A stretch of 64,000 nt of DNA, taken from positions 682,001 through 746,000 of the forward strand of contig NZ_JAGTUU010000001.1 of the NCBI RefSeq assembly GCF_018224955.1, written 5' to 3'. The notes beneath the pieces are model-generated. The model worked only from the letters and a program-made list of their open reading frames with translations, was not told the origin of the DNA and did not search any database. The position numbers and the translations under genes were made by a program. The stretch is from Thetidibacter halocola. Its GTDB lineage: Bacteria > Pseudomonadota > Alphaproteobacteria > Rhodobacterales > Rhodobacteraceae. Of the stretch, positions 42,108 through 52,916 are shown one piece after another; the stretch's first letter is position 1; each line of letters starts with the position of its first letter.

Positions 42108-42644
42108 TCAAGCCTCTTGTTGCCAGGAGGTGACTTCTCCGGTCACGCCGTCCCAGGCGCCGGGTCGCAGTGCGAAGCCCAGCACGCGGTCCGGGTTGGT
42201 CGGCGGCGGCATCACCACCCCGTCCAGGCGTTCGAACCCGAACCGCGCGTAATAGGGCGCATCGCCCACCAGCAGCACGCGGTCCTCGCCCAGTTCCTCG
42301 GCCCGCGCCAGCGTATCCCGGATCAGCGCCGCGCCCAGCCCCTCGCCCTGCGCCGTCGGGTGCACCGCGACCGGCCCCAGCAGCAGCGCCCGCGCGCCGC
42401 CTACTCGCACCGGCCAATACCGGATCGCGCCGCCGATCATCCCCTGCGGATCACGCGCCACCCGGCACAGCGCCGCCACCGGCGCCACGCCCTCGCGAAG
42501 CCGGTAGGAGGACAGCAGTGTCCGCCCCGGCGCAAAGCAGGTGTCGTAAAGCGCCTCGACCTCCCACCAGTCGTCGGGCCGTTCGTCCGATAGCGTAAAC
42601 AGCGCGCAACCCCCCGTGCATTCCGGCGCGATGCCGCCTATCAC
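42108..42644 (-). CDS. GNAT family N-acetyltransferase
   Basis: A ~178-residue GNAT enzyme. The acetyl-CoA loop is VHPTAQGEGLGAALIRDTL (QGxGxG/A), preceded by LLLGPVAV and followed by DRVLLVGDAPYYARFGFERL. The N-terminal helix reads WWEVEALYDTCFAPGR. The start is uncertain: GTG 42644 gives the full domain, but only 36 bp then separates it from the oppositely oriented flavin reductase start. A downstream CTG near 42604 is possible. Substrate not inferable. Confidence 0.85.
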   Translation of the reverse strand: MIGGIAPECTGGCALFTLSDERPDDWWEVEALYDTCFAPGRTLLSSYRLREGVAPVAALCRVARDPQGMIGGAIRYWPVRVGGARALLLGPVAVHPTAQGEGLGAALIRDTLARAEELGEDRVLLVGDAPYYARFGFERLDGVVMPPPTNPDRVLGFALRPGAWDGVTGEVTSWQQEA

Positions 42645-42680
42645 GGGGGCGACAGACGCGCAAACAGCAAGGAGACGGGC

Positions 42681-43286
42681 ATGTTCTACCGCCCCGAAGA
42701 CGGCCACGGCCTGCCGCACAACCCGTTCAACGCCATCGTCACGCCCCGGCCCATCGGCTGGATCAGCACGCGCGGCGCGGACGGCCACGACAACCTCGCG
42801 CCGTATTCGTTCTTCAACGCTGTCGCCTACGTGCCGCCGCAGGTCATGTTCGCCTCGACCGGCGCCAAGCCCGACCGCAGCGGCACCAAGGACAGCGTCG
42901 AGCAGATCCGCGAGACCGGCGTGTTCTGCGTCAACGTGGTGGAATACGCGATGAAGGACGCGATGAACCAGACCTCGGGCGCGTGGGAGCGCGACATCGA
43001 CGAATTCGCCCTCGCCGGCATCGACAAGGCCGAGTGCGAGACCATCCCCTGCGCCCGCGTGGCCAACGCCCCCGCCAGCCTCGAATGCAAGCTGACGCAG
43101 ATCGTTCAGTTGCCCGGTGCCGCCAATTTCGTCGTCTTCGGCGAGGTCACAGGCGTGCACATGCGCGACGATTGCCTGAAGGACGGCACGTTCGACGTGC
43201 TCAGCTTCAGCCCGCTCGCGCGCATGGGCTACAAGGATTACACCGTGGTGCGCGACAAGTTCGCACTCGCCCGCCCCGGCGAGTGA
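42681..43286 (+). CDS. Flavin reductase-like FMN-binding protein
   Basis: A 201-residue protein of the DIM6/NTAB flavin-reductase-like family. The signatures NPFNAIVTPRPIGWIST, NLAPYSFFNAVAYVPP and FCVNVVEYAMKDAMN make up the FMN-binding split barrel. These proteins reduce flavin or bind FMN, sometimes as part of oxygenases. A GGAG site precedes ATG 42681. No partner oxygenase is adjacent, so the specific reaction is unknown. Confidence 0.9.
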   Translation: MFYRPEDGHGLPHNPFNAIVTPRPIGWISTRGADGHDNLAPYSFFNAVAYVPPQVMFASTGAKPDRSGTKDSVEQIRETGVFCVNVVEYAMKDAMNQTSGAWERDIDEFALAGIDKAECETIPCARVANAPASLECKLTQIVQLPGAANFVVFGEVTGVHMRDDCLKDGTFDVLSFSPLARMGYKDYTVVRDKFALARPGE

Positions 43287-43406
43287 CACTCCCGCAGGGT
43301 GGTCCTGGCGGCGCCGCCCTGCTAAACTACTCGAACGTCGATGGAGAGCGAGATGAACCAGCCCCTTTGAACCCGTGACCTGAAACCCGGATTCCCAGGA
43401 GGCCCC

Positions 43407-44057
43407 ATGCCCTTCTCCCTGCCCGACGCCACGCGCGTCCACCCCATCACCCTGCCGGATGGCACTGCCCACCAGGGCACCGTCCACCTCTCCGCCGTGA
43501 TCCGCCATCCGCGCATAGAGGTGGGCGAATTCACCTATGCCAGCGATTTCGATCCGCCGCCGCCCGACGGCTGGGCGGCACGCCTTGCGCCCTACCTGTT
43601 CGACTTCTCGCGGGAAAGACTGACCCTCGGCCGCTTTTGTCAGGTCGCCCACGGCGTGCGCTTCATCACCGCGTCGGCCAATCACGACACGCGCGGCATC
43701 AGCACCTACCCCTTCGCCGTCCTCGACCCCGAGACCATGGCAAGCTACCAGCCCGACAGGCGCGACACCGTGATCGGCCATGACGTCTGGCTGGGACATG
43801 GCGCGCAAGTCATGCCTGGCGCGCGCATCGGCAACGGCGTGATCGTCGGCGCGGGCGCCGTCGTGCGCGGCACGATCCCGGATTATGCCGTCGTCGCGGG
43901 CAACCCGTCGCAGCGGATACGGATGCGCTTCACCCCCGACGAGATCGACATGCTGAACGCTCTCGCCTGGTGGCACTGGCCGCCCGAGTCCATCGCCCGC
44001 GCCCGCTCTGCCCTCGAACAGGGCGACATCGCGGCGCTCAAAGGTCTCGCGCCGTGA
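43407..44057 (+). CDS. Hexapeptide-repeat (CatB-like) acetyltransferase
   Basis: A 216-residue left-handed beta-helix acyltransferase of the XAT/CatB type. The hexapeptide repeats are visible in IGHDVWLGHGAQVMPGARIGNG (split here) and VIVGAGAVVRG, with the catalytic His in ASANHDTRG and the C-terminal WWHWP...I motif at the end. Such enzymes acetylate small hydroxyl acceptors. The acceptor is unknown; relatives include chloramphenicol and streptogramin acetyltransferases, but resistance cannot be assumed from sequence. AGGAGG lies 6 nt before ATG 43407. Confidence 0.9.
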   Translation: MPFSLPDATRVHPITLPDGTAHQGTVHLSAVIRHPRIEVGEFTYASDFDPPPPDGWAARLAPYLFDFSRERLTLGRFCQVAHGVRFITASANHDTRGISTYPFAVLDPETMASYQPDRRDTVIGHDVWLGHGAQVMPGARIGNGVIVGAGAVVRGTIPDYAVVAGNPSQRIRMRFTPDEIDMLNALAWWHWPPESIARARSALEQGDIAALKGLAP

Positions 44058-44192
44058 TCTTCGCCGGTTTTCAAACACCGCGGGGAGCGTGAGGGGGTCG
44101 CCAAGTCGCGCCATCGGTCCGAGCGACGATGGCGACGCCGCTCACCGGCCAAGCCGCAGGCGAGGCCCTAGGCCACAGGCGCAGCCGGCGGC

Positions 44193-44221
44193 CGAAAAAT
44201 CCTGAGCGCGGCGCAGCCGCG
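44193..44221 (-). terminator. Rho-independent terminator after the SulP gene
   Basis: GCGCGGC-GCA-GCCGCGC (44205-44221) forms a 7-bp stem. In minus-strand sense it is followed by TCAGGATTTTTCGG, a five-T run. It lies 27 bp beyond the SulP stop. Confidence 0.6.
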
Positions 44222-44248
44222 CCCCGCCGGATCAGGCTCTGAACAGGC

Positions 44249-45877
<1,629 letters not shown>

Positions 45878-46060
45878 GTCGGGTCCTTCTTGATCTGACG
45901 GGATCGGCCGCGTCCGGCAGCAGCCCACGCGACGATCCGAAGGCCGCCGGGGCGGCCGTTTGGCGCGCTTATGGCAAAGATCGGCGACGGATGCACGGAT
46001 TTCCTCGGCACACGCCTGCGCGACTCATGGTAGGATGGCGCATCATTCACGGGAACGATC

Positions 46061-47026
46061 ATGCCCCGCATCCATTTCGAACCGGGAATCCAGCCTGCCG
46101 TTTCCGTGATACCGGTCTATTTTCAGAGGCTTCTGGACCGCGCCACGCTGGAAGGCGCCAGCGGCCCGCCGGACACCTGGCGGTTCAGCGATGGGGCACT
46201 CGATTATCACGTGCGGATCGAGACCCTGATCACAGAGGAGGTCGGCGGCCGCACGGTGATCGCCGGCGGCACGATCACCGCCCTGCGCGCCAACATCGTC
46301 GTGCCGGATTACGACGTGACGATCAGCGACCTGTCGCTGGACGTGGCAGAACTGCGCGCCGCGCAGGCGACCGACACGGCCACCCCCTCGGGCGCCGTGA
46401 TCCGCCTGCTGCTGGAGCAGGACTGGACCTGGATCGACAATTACTCCTCGACCACGCTGGACGGCACCAGCACCGAGCCGGCCAGCGGCCAGCGCATCGC
46501 GCTGTTGGGCCATGACCGGGTGTTCCTGCGCGAGGGCAACGACCGCTTCTGGCTGGCCACGGGCGACGATTTCGCCGCCGGTCAGCGCGGCGACGATTCG
46601 CTGGCCGGCGAGGAGGGTGCCGATACGCTGTTCGGCAATCGCGGCCGCGACACGCTCGAGGGCGGCGCGGGCGACGACCGGCTGTTCGGCGGCAGGGCCG
46701 CCGACAGTTTGGTGGGCGGCACGGGCAACGACCTGCTGCTGGGGGGCGGCGGGGCCGACTGGCTGGAGGGCGGCGCGGGCGATGACACGCTGCGCGGCGG
46801 GGCGGACGCGGACGATTTCGTGTTCCGCGCGGTCGGGTCCGACGGCGATGCCGACGTGATCCGCGATTTCCTGCCCGGCACCGACCGGCTGCACCTTTTC
46901 GGCACCGCGGGCGCCAGCCTTAAGGCGCAGGGGGCCGATACGCTGGTGACCTGGGAAGGCGGGACAATCCTGCTGGAAGGGGTTGCGGACGCGCTGCTGG
47001 GCCGGGATATCCTGATCCTCGCCTGA
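46061..47026 (+). CDS. Small RTX calcium-binding protein (321 aa)
   Basis: The N-terminal ~170 residues (MPRIHFEPGIQPAVS...) are beta-rich and unassigned. Residues about 180-265 are seven to eight RTX nonapeptides (GNRGRDTLEGGAGDDRLFGG pattern), followed by DADDFVFRAVGSDGDADVI and the C-terminal hydrophobic-acidic LLEGVADALLGRDILIL tail, which resembles a type I secretion signal. No enzyme motif. It is the third RTX protein in the window and again has no secretion apparatus next to it. It is convergent with kynU. Confidence 0.9.
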   Translation: MPRIHFEPGIQPAVSVIPVYFQRLLDRATLEGASGPPDTWRFSDGALDYHVRIETLITEEVGGRTVIAGGTITALRANIVVPDYDVTISDLSLDVAELRAAQATDTATPSGAVIRLLLEQDWTWIDNYSSTTLDGTSTEPASGQRIALLGHDRVFLREGNDRFWLATGDDFAAGQRGDDSLAGEEGADTLFGNRGRDTLEGGAGDDRLFGGRAADSLVGGTGNDLLLGGGGADWLEGGAGDDTLRGGADADDFVFRAVGSDGDADVIRDFLPGTDRLHLFGTAGASLKAQGADTLVTWEGGTILLEGVADALLGRDILILA

Positions 47027-47071
47027 CCGCCGCAGCCGATGCACAGGGCACGGTTTCAAGCCGCCAGGCGC

Positions 47072-48259
47072 TCAGGTCACGCGGGCGCGCGCGTGGTAGT
47101 CCGGCGCATCCCACAGCCGGTCGCGCATCACCGCCTCAAGCACATCGACCGCCGCGCGCACGTCGCCCTCGTCGATATAGAGCGGCGTGAAGCCGAAGCG
47201 CATGATGTCGGGTGCGCGGAAATCGCCGATGACCCCTCGCGCGATCAGCGCCTGCATCGCGGCGTATCCGTGCTCGAAGGCGAAACTGACCTGGCTGCCG
47301 CGCTGGCCTACGTCACGCGGCGAGGCCAGCCGCAGGCCGGGGCAGCGCGCCTCGACCTGCGTGATGAACAGCTCGCACAGCGCGACCGAGGCGGCGCGGA
47401 CATCGGCCATCTCGACCCCGTCCCAGACCGACAGCGCCGCGTCCAGCGCGGCGATCTGCAACACAGGCGGTGTGCCGACGCGCATCCGCTCGATCCCCGG
47501 ACCGGGGCGATAGCCGGGCTCGAAGGCAAAGGGCGCGTCATGGCCCAGCCAGCCGGACAGCGCCGGCTGCACGCTCTCGGCAATGTCGGGCCGGACGTGG
47601 ATGAAGGCCGGTGCGCCCGGCCCGCCGTTCAGGTACTTGTAGGTGCAGCCCACCGCGAATTCCGCGCCCGACCCGGCGATATCCACCGGCACCGCGCCGG
47701 CGCTGTGCGCGAGGTCCCAGATCATCAAGGCGCCCGCGGCATGGGCTCTTGCGGTGATCGCATTCATCTCGTGCATCCTGCCGGTGCGGTAATCGACATG
47801 GGTCAGCATGACGACCGCCACGTTGTCGTCGATGGCCCCGGCCACGGCCTCGGGCGCGACGACACGCAATTCGTGCCCCTGGCCCAGCTGCGCGATCAGA
47901 CCCTGCGCCATGTAAAGGTCGGACGGGAAATTGCCGCTGTCCGACAGGATCACGCGGCGATCCGGGCGCATCTGCACCGCCGCCGAGAGCGCCTGGTAGA
48001 CCTTGACCGACAACGTGTCGCCCAGCACGACCGATCCAGCCGGGCAGCCGATCAGCCGCGCGATGCGGTCGGCCACGGTGACAGGCTGCGCCATCCAGCC
48101 GTCCACGTTCCAGCCCCGGATCAGGTGCTGACCCCATTCCTGCGCCGTCACCTTCGCAATGCGTTCAGGCACCGCCCTTGGTAGCGGCCCCAGCGAATTG
48201 CCGTCGAGATAGATCACGCCGTCGGGCAGGTCGAAAAGGTGTTTTCTCGGCAGGTTCAC
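47072..48259 (-). CDS. kynU: Kynureninase
   Basis: A 395-residue PLP enzyme cleaving kynurenine to anthranilate and alanine. The N-terminus has IYLDGNSLGPLPRAV. The schiff-base lysine is K208 in TYKYLNGGPGAP. Around it are DLAHSAGAVPVD (PLP pyridine-nitrogen Asp) and GWLGHDAPFAFEPGY. The C-terminal RFGFTPLYIDEGDV is typical. Its start overlaps the kynA stop (ATGA), so tryptophan catabolism genes kynA-kynU form one operon. Confidence 0.95.
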   Translation of the reverse strand: MNLPRKHLFDLPDGVIYLDGNSLGPLPRAVPERIAKVTAQEWGQHLIRGWNVDGWMAQPVTVADRIARLIGCPAGSVVLGDTLSVKVYQALSAAVQMRPDRRVILSDSGNFPSDLYMAQGLIAQLGQGHELRVVAPEAVAGAIDDNVAVVMLTHVDYRTGRMHEMNAITARAHAAGALMIWDLAHSAGAVPVDIAGSGAEFAVGCTYKYLNGGPGAPAFIHVRPDIAESVQPALSGWLGHDAPFAFEPGYRPGPGIERMRVGTPPVLQIAALDAALSVWDGVEMADVRAASVALCELFITQVEARCPGLRLASPRDVGQRGSQVSFAFEHGYAAMQALIARGVIGDFRAPDIMRFGFTPLYIDEGDVRAAVDVLEAVMRDRLWDAPDYHARARVT

Positions 48260-49089
48260 AACTGTCCCCTCACGTCCCAGAGTTCCGGAAAGAGCCGCAC
48301 CTCGAGCAGGCGGCGCAGGTAGGTCACGCCCGAGGTGCCGCCGGTGCCGCGCTTGAAGCCGATCACGCGCTCGACCGTGGTGACATGGTTGAAGCGCCAG
48401 CGGCGGAAGTAATCCTCGAGATCGACCAGCTTTTCCGCCAGCTCATACAGCGGCCAATGCGCCTGCGGGTCACGATAGACCGTCTCCCACGCGTCGGTCA
48501 CGGCCGGTTGTGGCGCGTACGGCCGGTCACCGGGCATGTCGGCCAGCCCAAGGTCGCGGCCAAGCCCCTGTTCCAGCGCGCGCAGCGCCACGTGGTAGAG
48601 CGAGGGCCGCACCAGTTCGTCGGTCAGCCGCGCGTGCAGGTCCGGGCGATGCTCGAACACCCGCATCATCGCCGAGTTGCGGTTGCCGAGGGTGAATTCG
48701 ATCAGCCGGTATTGATGCGACTGGAAGCCCGAGGACTGCCCCAACGCGGCACGGAAGGCTGTGTAGTCACTGGGCGTCATGGTGCGCAACACGTCCCAGG
48801 CGCCGTTCAGCTGCTCGAAGTTCCGGGCGACGCGGGCCAGCATCTTGAAGGCGGGCGGGAAGAGGCCGTGATGCAGCGCCTCGCGTGCGGCGTGCAATTC
48901 GTGCAGCGCCAGCCGCATCCAGAGCTCGGATGTCTGGTGCTGGACGATGAACAGCAGCTCGTCATGCGCCTGCGACAGCGGCTGTTGCGCAGACAGGATC
49001 GCGTCGAGCGACAGGTAGTCGCCATAGCTCATGGCATCGGCGAAGGCGGTCTTCGCGCCGTCCTGGGCGGGATCGTATGCGTCACTCAT
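48256..49089 (-). CDS. kynA: Tryptophan 2,3-dioxygenase
   Basis: A 277-residue heme enzyme opening the indole ring of tryptophan to N-formylkynurenine. Signatures are YGDYLSLDAILSAQQP, ELLFIVQHQTSELWMRL, SSGFQSHQYRLIEF and the C-terminal WRFNHVTTVERVIGFKRGTGG with the proximal His. ATG 49089 (MSDAYDPAQDG) is used; an in-frame start 45 bp upstream is unneeded. Kynurenine formamidase, the intervening step, is not in the window. It overlaps kynU by ATGA. Confidence 0.95.
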   Translation of the reverse strand: MSDAYDPAQDGAKTAFADAMSYGDYLSLDAILSAQQPLSQAHDELLFIVQHQTSELWMRLALHELHAAREALHHGLFPPAFKMLARVARNFEQLNGAWDVLRTMTPSDYTAFRAALGQSSGFQSHQYRLIEFTLGNRNSAMMRVFEHRPDLHARLTDELVRPSLYHVALRALEQGLGRDLGLADMPGDRPYAPQPAVTDAWETVYRDPQAHWPLYELAEKLVDLEDYFRRWRFNHVTTVERVIGFKRGTGGTSGVTYLRRLLEVRLFPELWDVRGQL

Positions 49090-49175
49090 GGCGGCTGGAT
49101 AATCGACGCGCCGGGCGGGCACCAGAGGCTGCATGCGCGGTCAGGGTTCGCCGCGGCTGGCGCCGCGCCGACCCG

Positions 49176-49194
49176 CCGGGGGCTCTGCCCCCGG
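49176..49194. terminator. GC-rich hairpin repeat between ccmB and kynA
   Basis: CCGGGGGC-TCT-GCCCCCGG is a perfect 8-bp stem followed by GGACCCCCGGAG. A variant of the same sequence sits at 52130-52147. It follows ccmB on the minus strand. I know near-identical intergenic hairpins from Rhodobacterales genomes, so it is probably a dispersed terminator-like repeat. Confidence 0.55.
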
Positions 49195-49241
49195 ACCCCC
49201 GGAGTTTAAGGGCAAGATGAAGCCGGGGGACGGTTGGCCCT

Positions 49242-49898
49242 TCAGCGCAGGTTGATGCGCAGGACGGCGGCGCTGGCGAAGGGCAGCAGTGCCAGCGCGC
49301 CGAAGCTGATCCCTGCGAGCATCAGCAGCGGGGTTTCCACCGCCAGCCCCTCGGCCCCGCGGCGGGCGACCTCGGCGCCGAAGATGAGCGTCGGCACGTA
49401 GAGCGGCAGGACGAGCAGTGACAGCAGCAGGCCGCCGCGTTTCAGACCCACGGTCAGCGCGGCGCCGAAAGTGCCGATCACCGACAGCGCGGGCGTGCCC
49501 AGCGCCAGGCTGACCAGCACCCAGAGATAGCCGCCCGCGGGCAGGTTCAGCAGCACGCCCAGCGCAGGCGCGGCCAGCACCAGCGGCAGACCTGTGGTGA
49601 TCCAGTGGGCCAGCGCCTTGATCGTGACGATCCCCTCCATCGGCAGGGGTGCGGTGGCCAGCAGGTCGAGGCTGCCATCCTCCCAGTCGAGGGCAAAGAT
49701 GCGGTCGAGCGACAGCAGGCAGGCGAGCAGCGCGCCGATCCAGAGCACACCGGGCGCGATCCTTCCCAGCAGGGCGGTTTCCGGGCCGACGCCGAAGGGC
49801 ACCAGGACGACCACGATCAGGAAGAAGGCGAGGCCAAGGCCAAAACCCCCGCCCGCCCGCACCGCAAGCCGCAGGTCGCGCAGCAGCAGCGCGATCAC
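49242..49898 (-). CDS. ccmB: Heme exporter CcmB
   Basis: A 218-residue integral membrane subunit of the heme ABC exporter used for c-type cytochrome maturation. It has about six hydrophobic segments and the family segments [33 protein letters not shown] and [14 protein letters not shown]. It overlaps ccmA by ATGA, so the two are co-translated. The usual downstream ccmC, ccmD and ccmG are missing: after ccmB come the hairpin and, on the same strand, kynA. They must lie elsewhere if heme handling is complete. Confidence 0.93.
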   Translation of the reverse strand: MIALLLRDLRLAVRAGGGFGLGLAFFLIVVVLVPFGVGPETALLGRIAPGVLWIGALLACLLSLDRIFALDWEDGSLDLLATAPLPMEGIVTIKALAHWITTGLPLVLAAPALGVLLNLPAGGYLWVLVSLALGTPALSVIGTFGAALTVGLKRGGLLLSLLVLPLYVPTLIFGAEVARRGAEGLAVETPLLMLAGISFGALALLPFASAAVLRINLR

Positions 49899-50509
49899 AG
49901 GAAGGCCTCGTCATGTGCGGCGACGCGAGGGGTCGCGCGGAAAGGCGTGACGTCGAGCGCGTCGGCTTCGGCCAGGCCCAAGTCGATATGCGTCGCCATC
50001 AGCGCCGATCCGCCCTGTGCCAGGTGGCGGCGCACCGCTTCGGCGAAGAGCGCGACGGAGGCCACGTCGAGCGAGACCGTCGGTTCGTCCAGAACCCAGA
50101 CCGGCCGCCCGGTGACCATGAGCCGGGCAAGGCCCAGCCGGCGTTTCTGCCCGGCCGAAAGCGTGCCGGCGGGCCGATCCTCGAGCCCGCGCAGGTCGAA
50201 GGCGTCGAGCGCGGCCTCGACCCCGTCATGGGCAAAGACACGGGCCCAGAAGGTCAGGTTCTCGCGCACCGTGAGTTGCGTCTTGAGCCCGTCCGCGTGG
50301 GCGGCGTAGGCGATGCGATCTCCGGCGCCTTCGATGCGGCCCTCGAGCGGTGGCTGCAGCCCGGCCACGGTGCGCAGGAGCGTGGTCTTGCCCGACCCGT
50401 TCGGGCCGCGCAGAACCAGCGCACGGCCGGGCGACAGGGTGAAATCCACCCCGTCAAGCACCGGCACGCCGCCGCGCGCCACCATCAGATCGGACACTTG
50501 CAAATCCAT
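49895..50509 (-). CDS. ccmA: Heme ABC exporter ATP-binding protein CcmA
   Basis: A 204-residue ABC ATPase, short as CcmA normally is. Visible: Walker [10 protein letters not shown], signature [14 protein letters not shown], Walker B VWVLDEP and switch His in [13 protein letters not shown]. It powers release of CcmE-bound heme with CcmB and CcmC. ATG 50509 (MDLQVSDL) is chosen; upstream in-frame sequence is not homologous. Its 5' end faces der with about 100 bp between. Confidence 0.93.
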   Translation of the reverse strand: MDLQVSDLMVARGGVPVLDGVDFTLSPGRALVLRGPNGSGKTTLLRTVAGLQPPLEGRIEGAGDRIAYAAHADGLKTQLTVRENLTFWARVFAHDGVEAALDAFDLRGLEDRPAGTLSAGQKRRLGLARLMVTGRPVWVLDEPTVSLDVASVALFAEAVRRHLAQGGSALMATHIDLGLAEADALDVTPFRATPRVAAHDEAFL

Positions 50510-50613
50510 GGCCGCAGGATTAGCGCGGCCTGCTGCGGGACGAAACCCGCAAACGGGCTTTCGGCGGCGCGGCAAATGCGCTATGCGCCGCGCTTGATCT
50601 TGTGGAGCGTTCG

Positions 50614-52095
50614 ATGTCCTTCTCTCTCGCCATCGTCGGCCGGCCCAACGTGGGCAAGTCGACCCTGTTCAACCGTCTCGTGGGGCGCCGCCTGGCGCTG
50701 GTCGACGACCAGCCGGGCGTGACGCGCGACCTGCGCGAGGGCGAGGCGCGGCTGGGCGACATCCGCTTTACCGTGATCGACACGGCAGGACTGGAGAACG
50801 AGACCGACGACTCGCTGCCTGCGCGGATGCGGCGGCTGACCGAGCGCGCGGTGGACATGGCCGATATCTGCCTGTTCCTCGTGGATGCACGCACCGGCCT
50901 GCTGCCCGACGACCGGGTCTTTGCCGAGATCCTTCGCAAGCGGGCCAAGCACGTCATCCTCGCCGCAAACAAGGCTGAGGGCAACGCGGCGGACGCGGGC
51001 GTGCTGGAGGCCTACGAGCTGGGCCTTGGCGAGCCGATCCGGCTGTCGGCCGAGCATGGCGAGGGCATGAACGAGCTGTATTCGGTCCTGCTGCCGCTGT
51101 CGGACGAATACGAAGAGCGCGCCGCCGAGGAGGCGCCCGCCGTCGAGGTCTCGCTGACCGAGGAAGAGGCCGAGGCGGGCGAGACGCAGGTGCCGGTGCC
51201 GACCCGGGAAAAGCCCTTGCAGATCGCCGTGGTGGGCCGGCCCAACGCGGGCAAGTCGACGCTGATCAACGCGCTTCTGGGCGAGGAGCGGCTGCTGACC
51301 GGGCCCGAGGCGGGGATCACACGCGACGCGATCTCGGTCACGATGGACTGGGGCGGCGTGCCGGTGCGGGTGTTCGACACGGCGGGTATGCGCAAGCGTG
51401 CCAAGGTGCAGGAAAAGCTGGAAAAGCTGTCTGTCTCGGACGGCATCCGCGCGGTCAAGTTCGCCGAGGTGGTGGTCGTTCTGCTCGACGCGGCCATCCC
51501 CTTCGAGACGCAGGACCTGAAGATCGCCGACCTCGCCGAACGCGAGGGGCGCGCGGTGGTCGTGGCCGTGAACAAGTGGGACATCGAGGACCAGAAGCAG
51601 GAAAAGCTGCGCTGGCTGCGCGAGCAGTTCGAGCACGTCCTGCCGCAACTGCGGGGAGCGCCACTGGTCACGGTCTCGGCGCGGACCGGGCGCGGGCTGG
51701 ACAAGTTGCAGGAGGCAGTGCTCCAGGCCCACGCGGTCTGGAACCGCCGGGTGCCGACCGCCCAGTTGAACCGCTGGCTGAGCCAGATGGTGGCGCATCA
51801 CCCGCCGCCGGCGCCGCAGGGCAAGCGGATCAAGCTGCGCTACATGACGCAGGCCAAGACGCGGCCGCCGGGTTTCGTGGTGATGTGCAGCCATCCCGAC
51901 AAGCTGCCGGAAAGCTATTCGCGCTACCTGGTGAACGGTCTGCGCGAGGCATTCGACATGCCCGGCACCCCGATCCGGCTGCACATGCGTGGCCAGAGCG
52001 ACCGCAACCCCTTCAAGGGGCGTCGCCAGAAGAACGCGGGCGCGCTGAAGAAGCACCTCGGGAGCCTTCAGGGCAAGAAGGGCGGCGAGCGCTGA
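50614..52095 (+). CDS. der: Ribosome biogenesis GTPase Der (EngA)
   Basis: A 493-residue tandem GTPase acting in 50S ribosome assembly. The first G domain has [13 protein letters not shown] and an NKAE in place of the usual NKxD, a variant that I believe is shared by relatives. The second has [21 protein letters not shown] and NKWD. A basic KH-like C-terminal domain ([19 protein letters not shown]) follows. ATG 50614 gives the canonical [12 protein letters not shown] start. In many proteobacteria der follows bamB directly; here bamB is 10 kb away on the other strand. Confidence 0.96.
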   Translation: MSFSLAIVGRPNVGKSTLFNRLVGRRLALVDDQPGVTRDLREGEARLGDIRFTVIDTAGLENETDDSLPARMRRLTERAVDMADICLFLVDARTGLLPDDRVFAEILRKRAKHVILAANKAEGNAADAGVLEAYELGLGEPIRLSAEHGEGMNELYSVLLPLSDEYEERAAEEAPAVEVSLTEEEAEAGETQVPVPTREKPLQIAVVGRPNAGKSTLINALLGEERLLTGPEAGITRDAISVTMDWGGVPVRVFDTAGMRKRAKVQEKLEKLSVSDGIRAVKFAEVVVVLLDAAIPFETQDLKIADLAEREGRAVVVAVNKWDIEDQKQEKLRWLREQFEHVLPQLRGAPLVTVSARTGRGLDKLQEAVLQAHAVWNRRVPTAQLNRWLSQMVAHHPPPAPQGKRIKLRYMTQAKTRPPGFVVMCSHPDKLPESYSRYLVNGLREAFDMPGTPIRLHMRGQSDRNPFKGRRQKNAGALKKHLGSLQGKKGGER

Positions 52096-52129
52096 TCCAT
52101 CGGAGGCCCTGGCGGGCCACATCCCCCCG

Positions 52130-52177
52130 CCGGGGGCTGGCCCCCGGACCCCCCTTGGGGAGGGCGCTGCCCTCCCC
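52130..52177. terminator. Tandem hairpins between convergent der and membrane gene
   Basis: CCGGGGGC-TG-GCCCCCGG at 52130-52147 is followed by GGGGAGGGC-GCT-GCCCTCCCC at 52157-52177. The first hairpin matches the repeat at 49176-49194. Convergent placement suggests a bidirectional terminator. Confidence 0.6.
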
Positions 52178-52214
52178 CACCCGCGCGCGGGACAGTTCGG
52201 GCGAGAAGAAACGC

Positions 52215-52916
52215 CTACTCGGTATCGGTGCCGCGCAGGCCGAGAATGGCAATGATGCCGATCAGGGCAAGGCCGGAGACGGCGGCATTGAAGGGCTGTG
52301 AATTGGCCACGATGACCGCCACCAGCGCCCAGATCACGGTGATGCCGTATTCCGGTGCGCGGTGCAGGAAATACTGCGATGCCAGCGCGATTGTCAGGGC
52401 GATGGCCAGCGCGACCAGCGCAGCGGGCGTATCCGGCAGCCAGCCATATCCCGCCAGCATCAGCCCCAGCGCCACGCAGGACGCGGCGGTGAGCCAGCCG
52501 GCATAGATCGCCACGGGCGTCTGTTGCAGCCAGCGGTCGGTGTCACCCACCCGAAACAGCGCCAGCAGCGCGGTGGCGAGCATGACCCAGATCATCACCG
52601 TGGCCGCCAGCGGCGAGACCCGGGCGACCGGCAGCCAGAAAGCACCGATGGCGAGCGAGGCGAAGAGTGGCGGACGCATCGGCGCCCAGTCGGGATCGCT
52701 CAGTCGCCGTGCCGCGCCGAAGCCCGCGCCGACCAGCAGCCAGGCATAGATCAGCCCCCAGATGGCGAAGGCGTAGCCGGCGGGCTGCACAGCCGGGCTT
52801 TGCTGCGGCACCGGGAACTGGCCGGCCTCGAACCCGTCGAAGCCGGGCACCAGCACCGGCGAGGCGGCAAAGGCGATCGCCGCCAGCAGGACGAGGATGG
52901 CCCAGGCGCGCGTCAT
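52215..52916 (-). CDS. TspO/MBR-like tryptophan-rich membrane protein
   Basis: A 233-residue hydrophobic protein with about seven transmembrane helices beginning at residue 3. [21 protein letters not shown] resembles the second helix region of tryptophan-rich sensory/TspO-related proteins. Otherwise the family is divergent, and I would not assign ligand binding. Its start overlaps serS by ATGA, indicating co-translation. Function unknown. Confidence 0.75.
   Translation of the reverse strand: MTRAWAILVLLAAIAFAASPVLVPGFDGFEAGQFPVPQQSPAVQPAGYAFAIWGLIYAWLLVGAGFGAARRLSDPDWAPMRPPLFASLAIGAFWLPVARVSPLAATVMIWVMLATALLALFRVGDTDRWLQQTPVAIYAGWLTAASCVALGLMLAGYGWLPDTPAALVALAIALTIALASQYFLHRAPEYGITVIWALVAVIVANSQPFNAAVSGLALIGIIAILGLRGTDTE

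Noticed and set aside
42644-44114. N-terminal extension of the GNAT frame to 668 codons
   Set aside because: The extension runs antisense through the flavin reductase and acetyltransferase genes, and GNAT similarity covers only the last ~175 codons.
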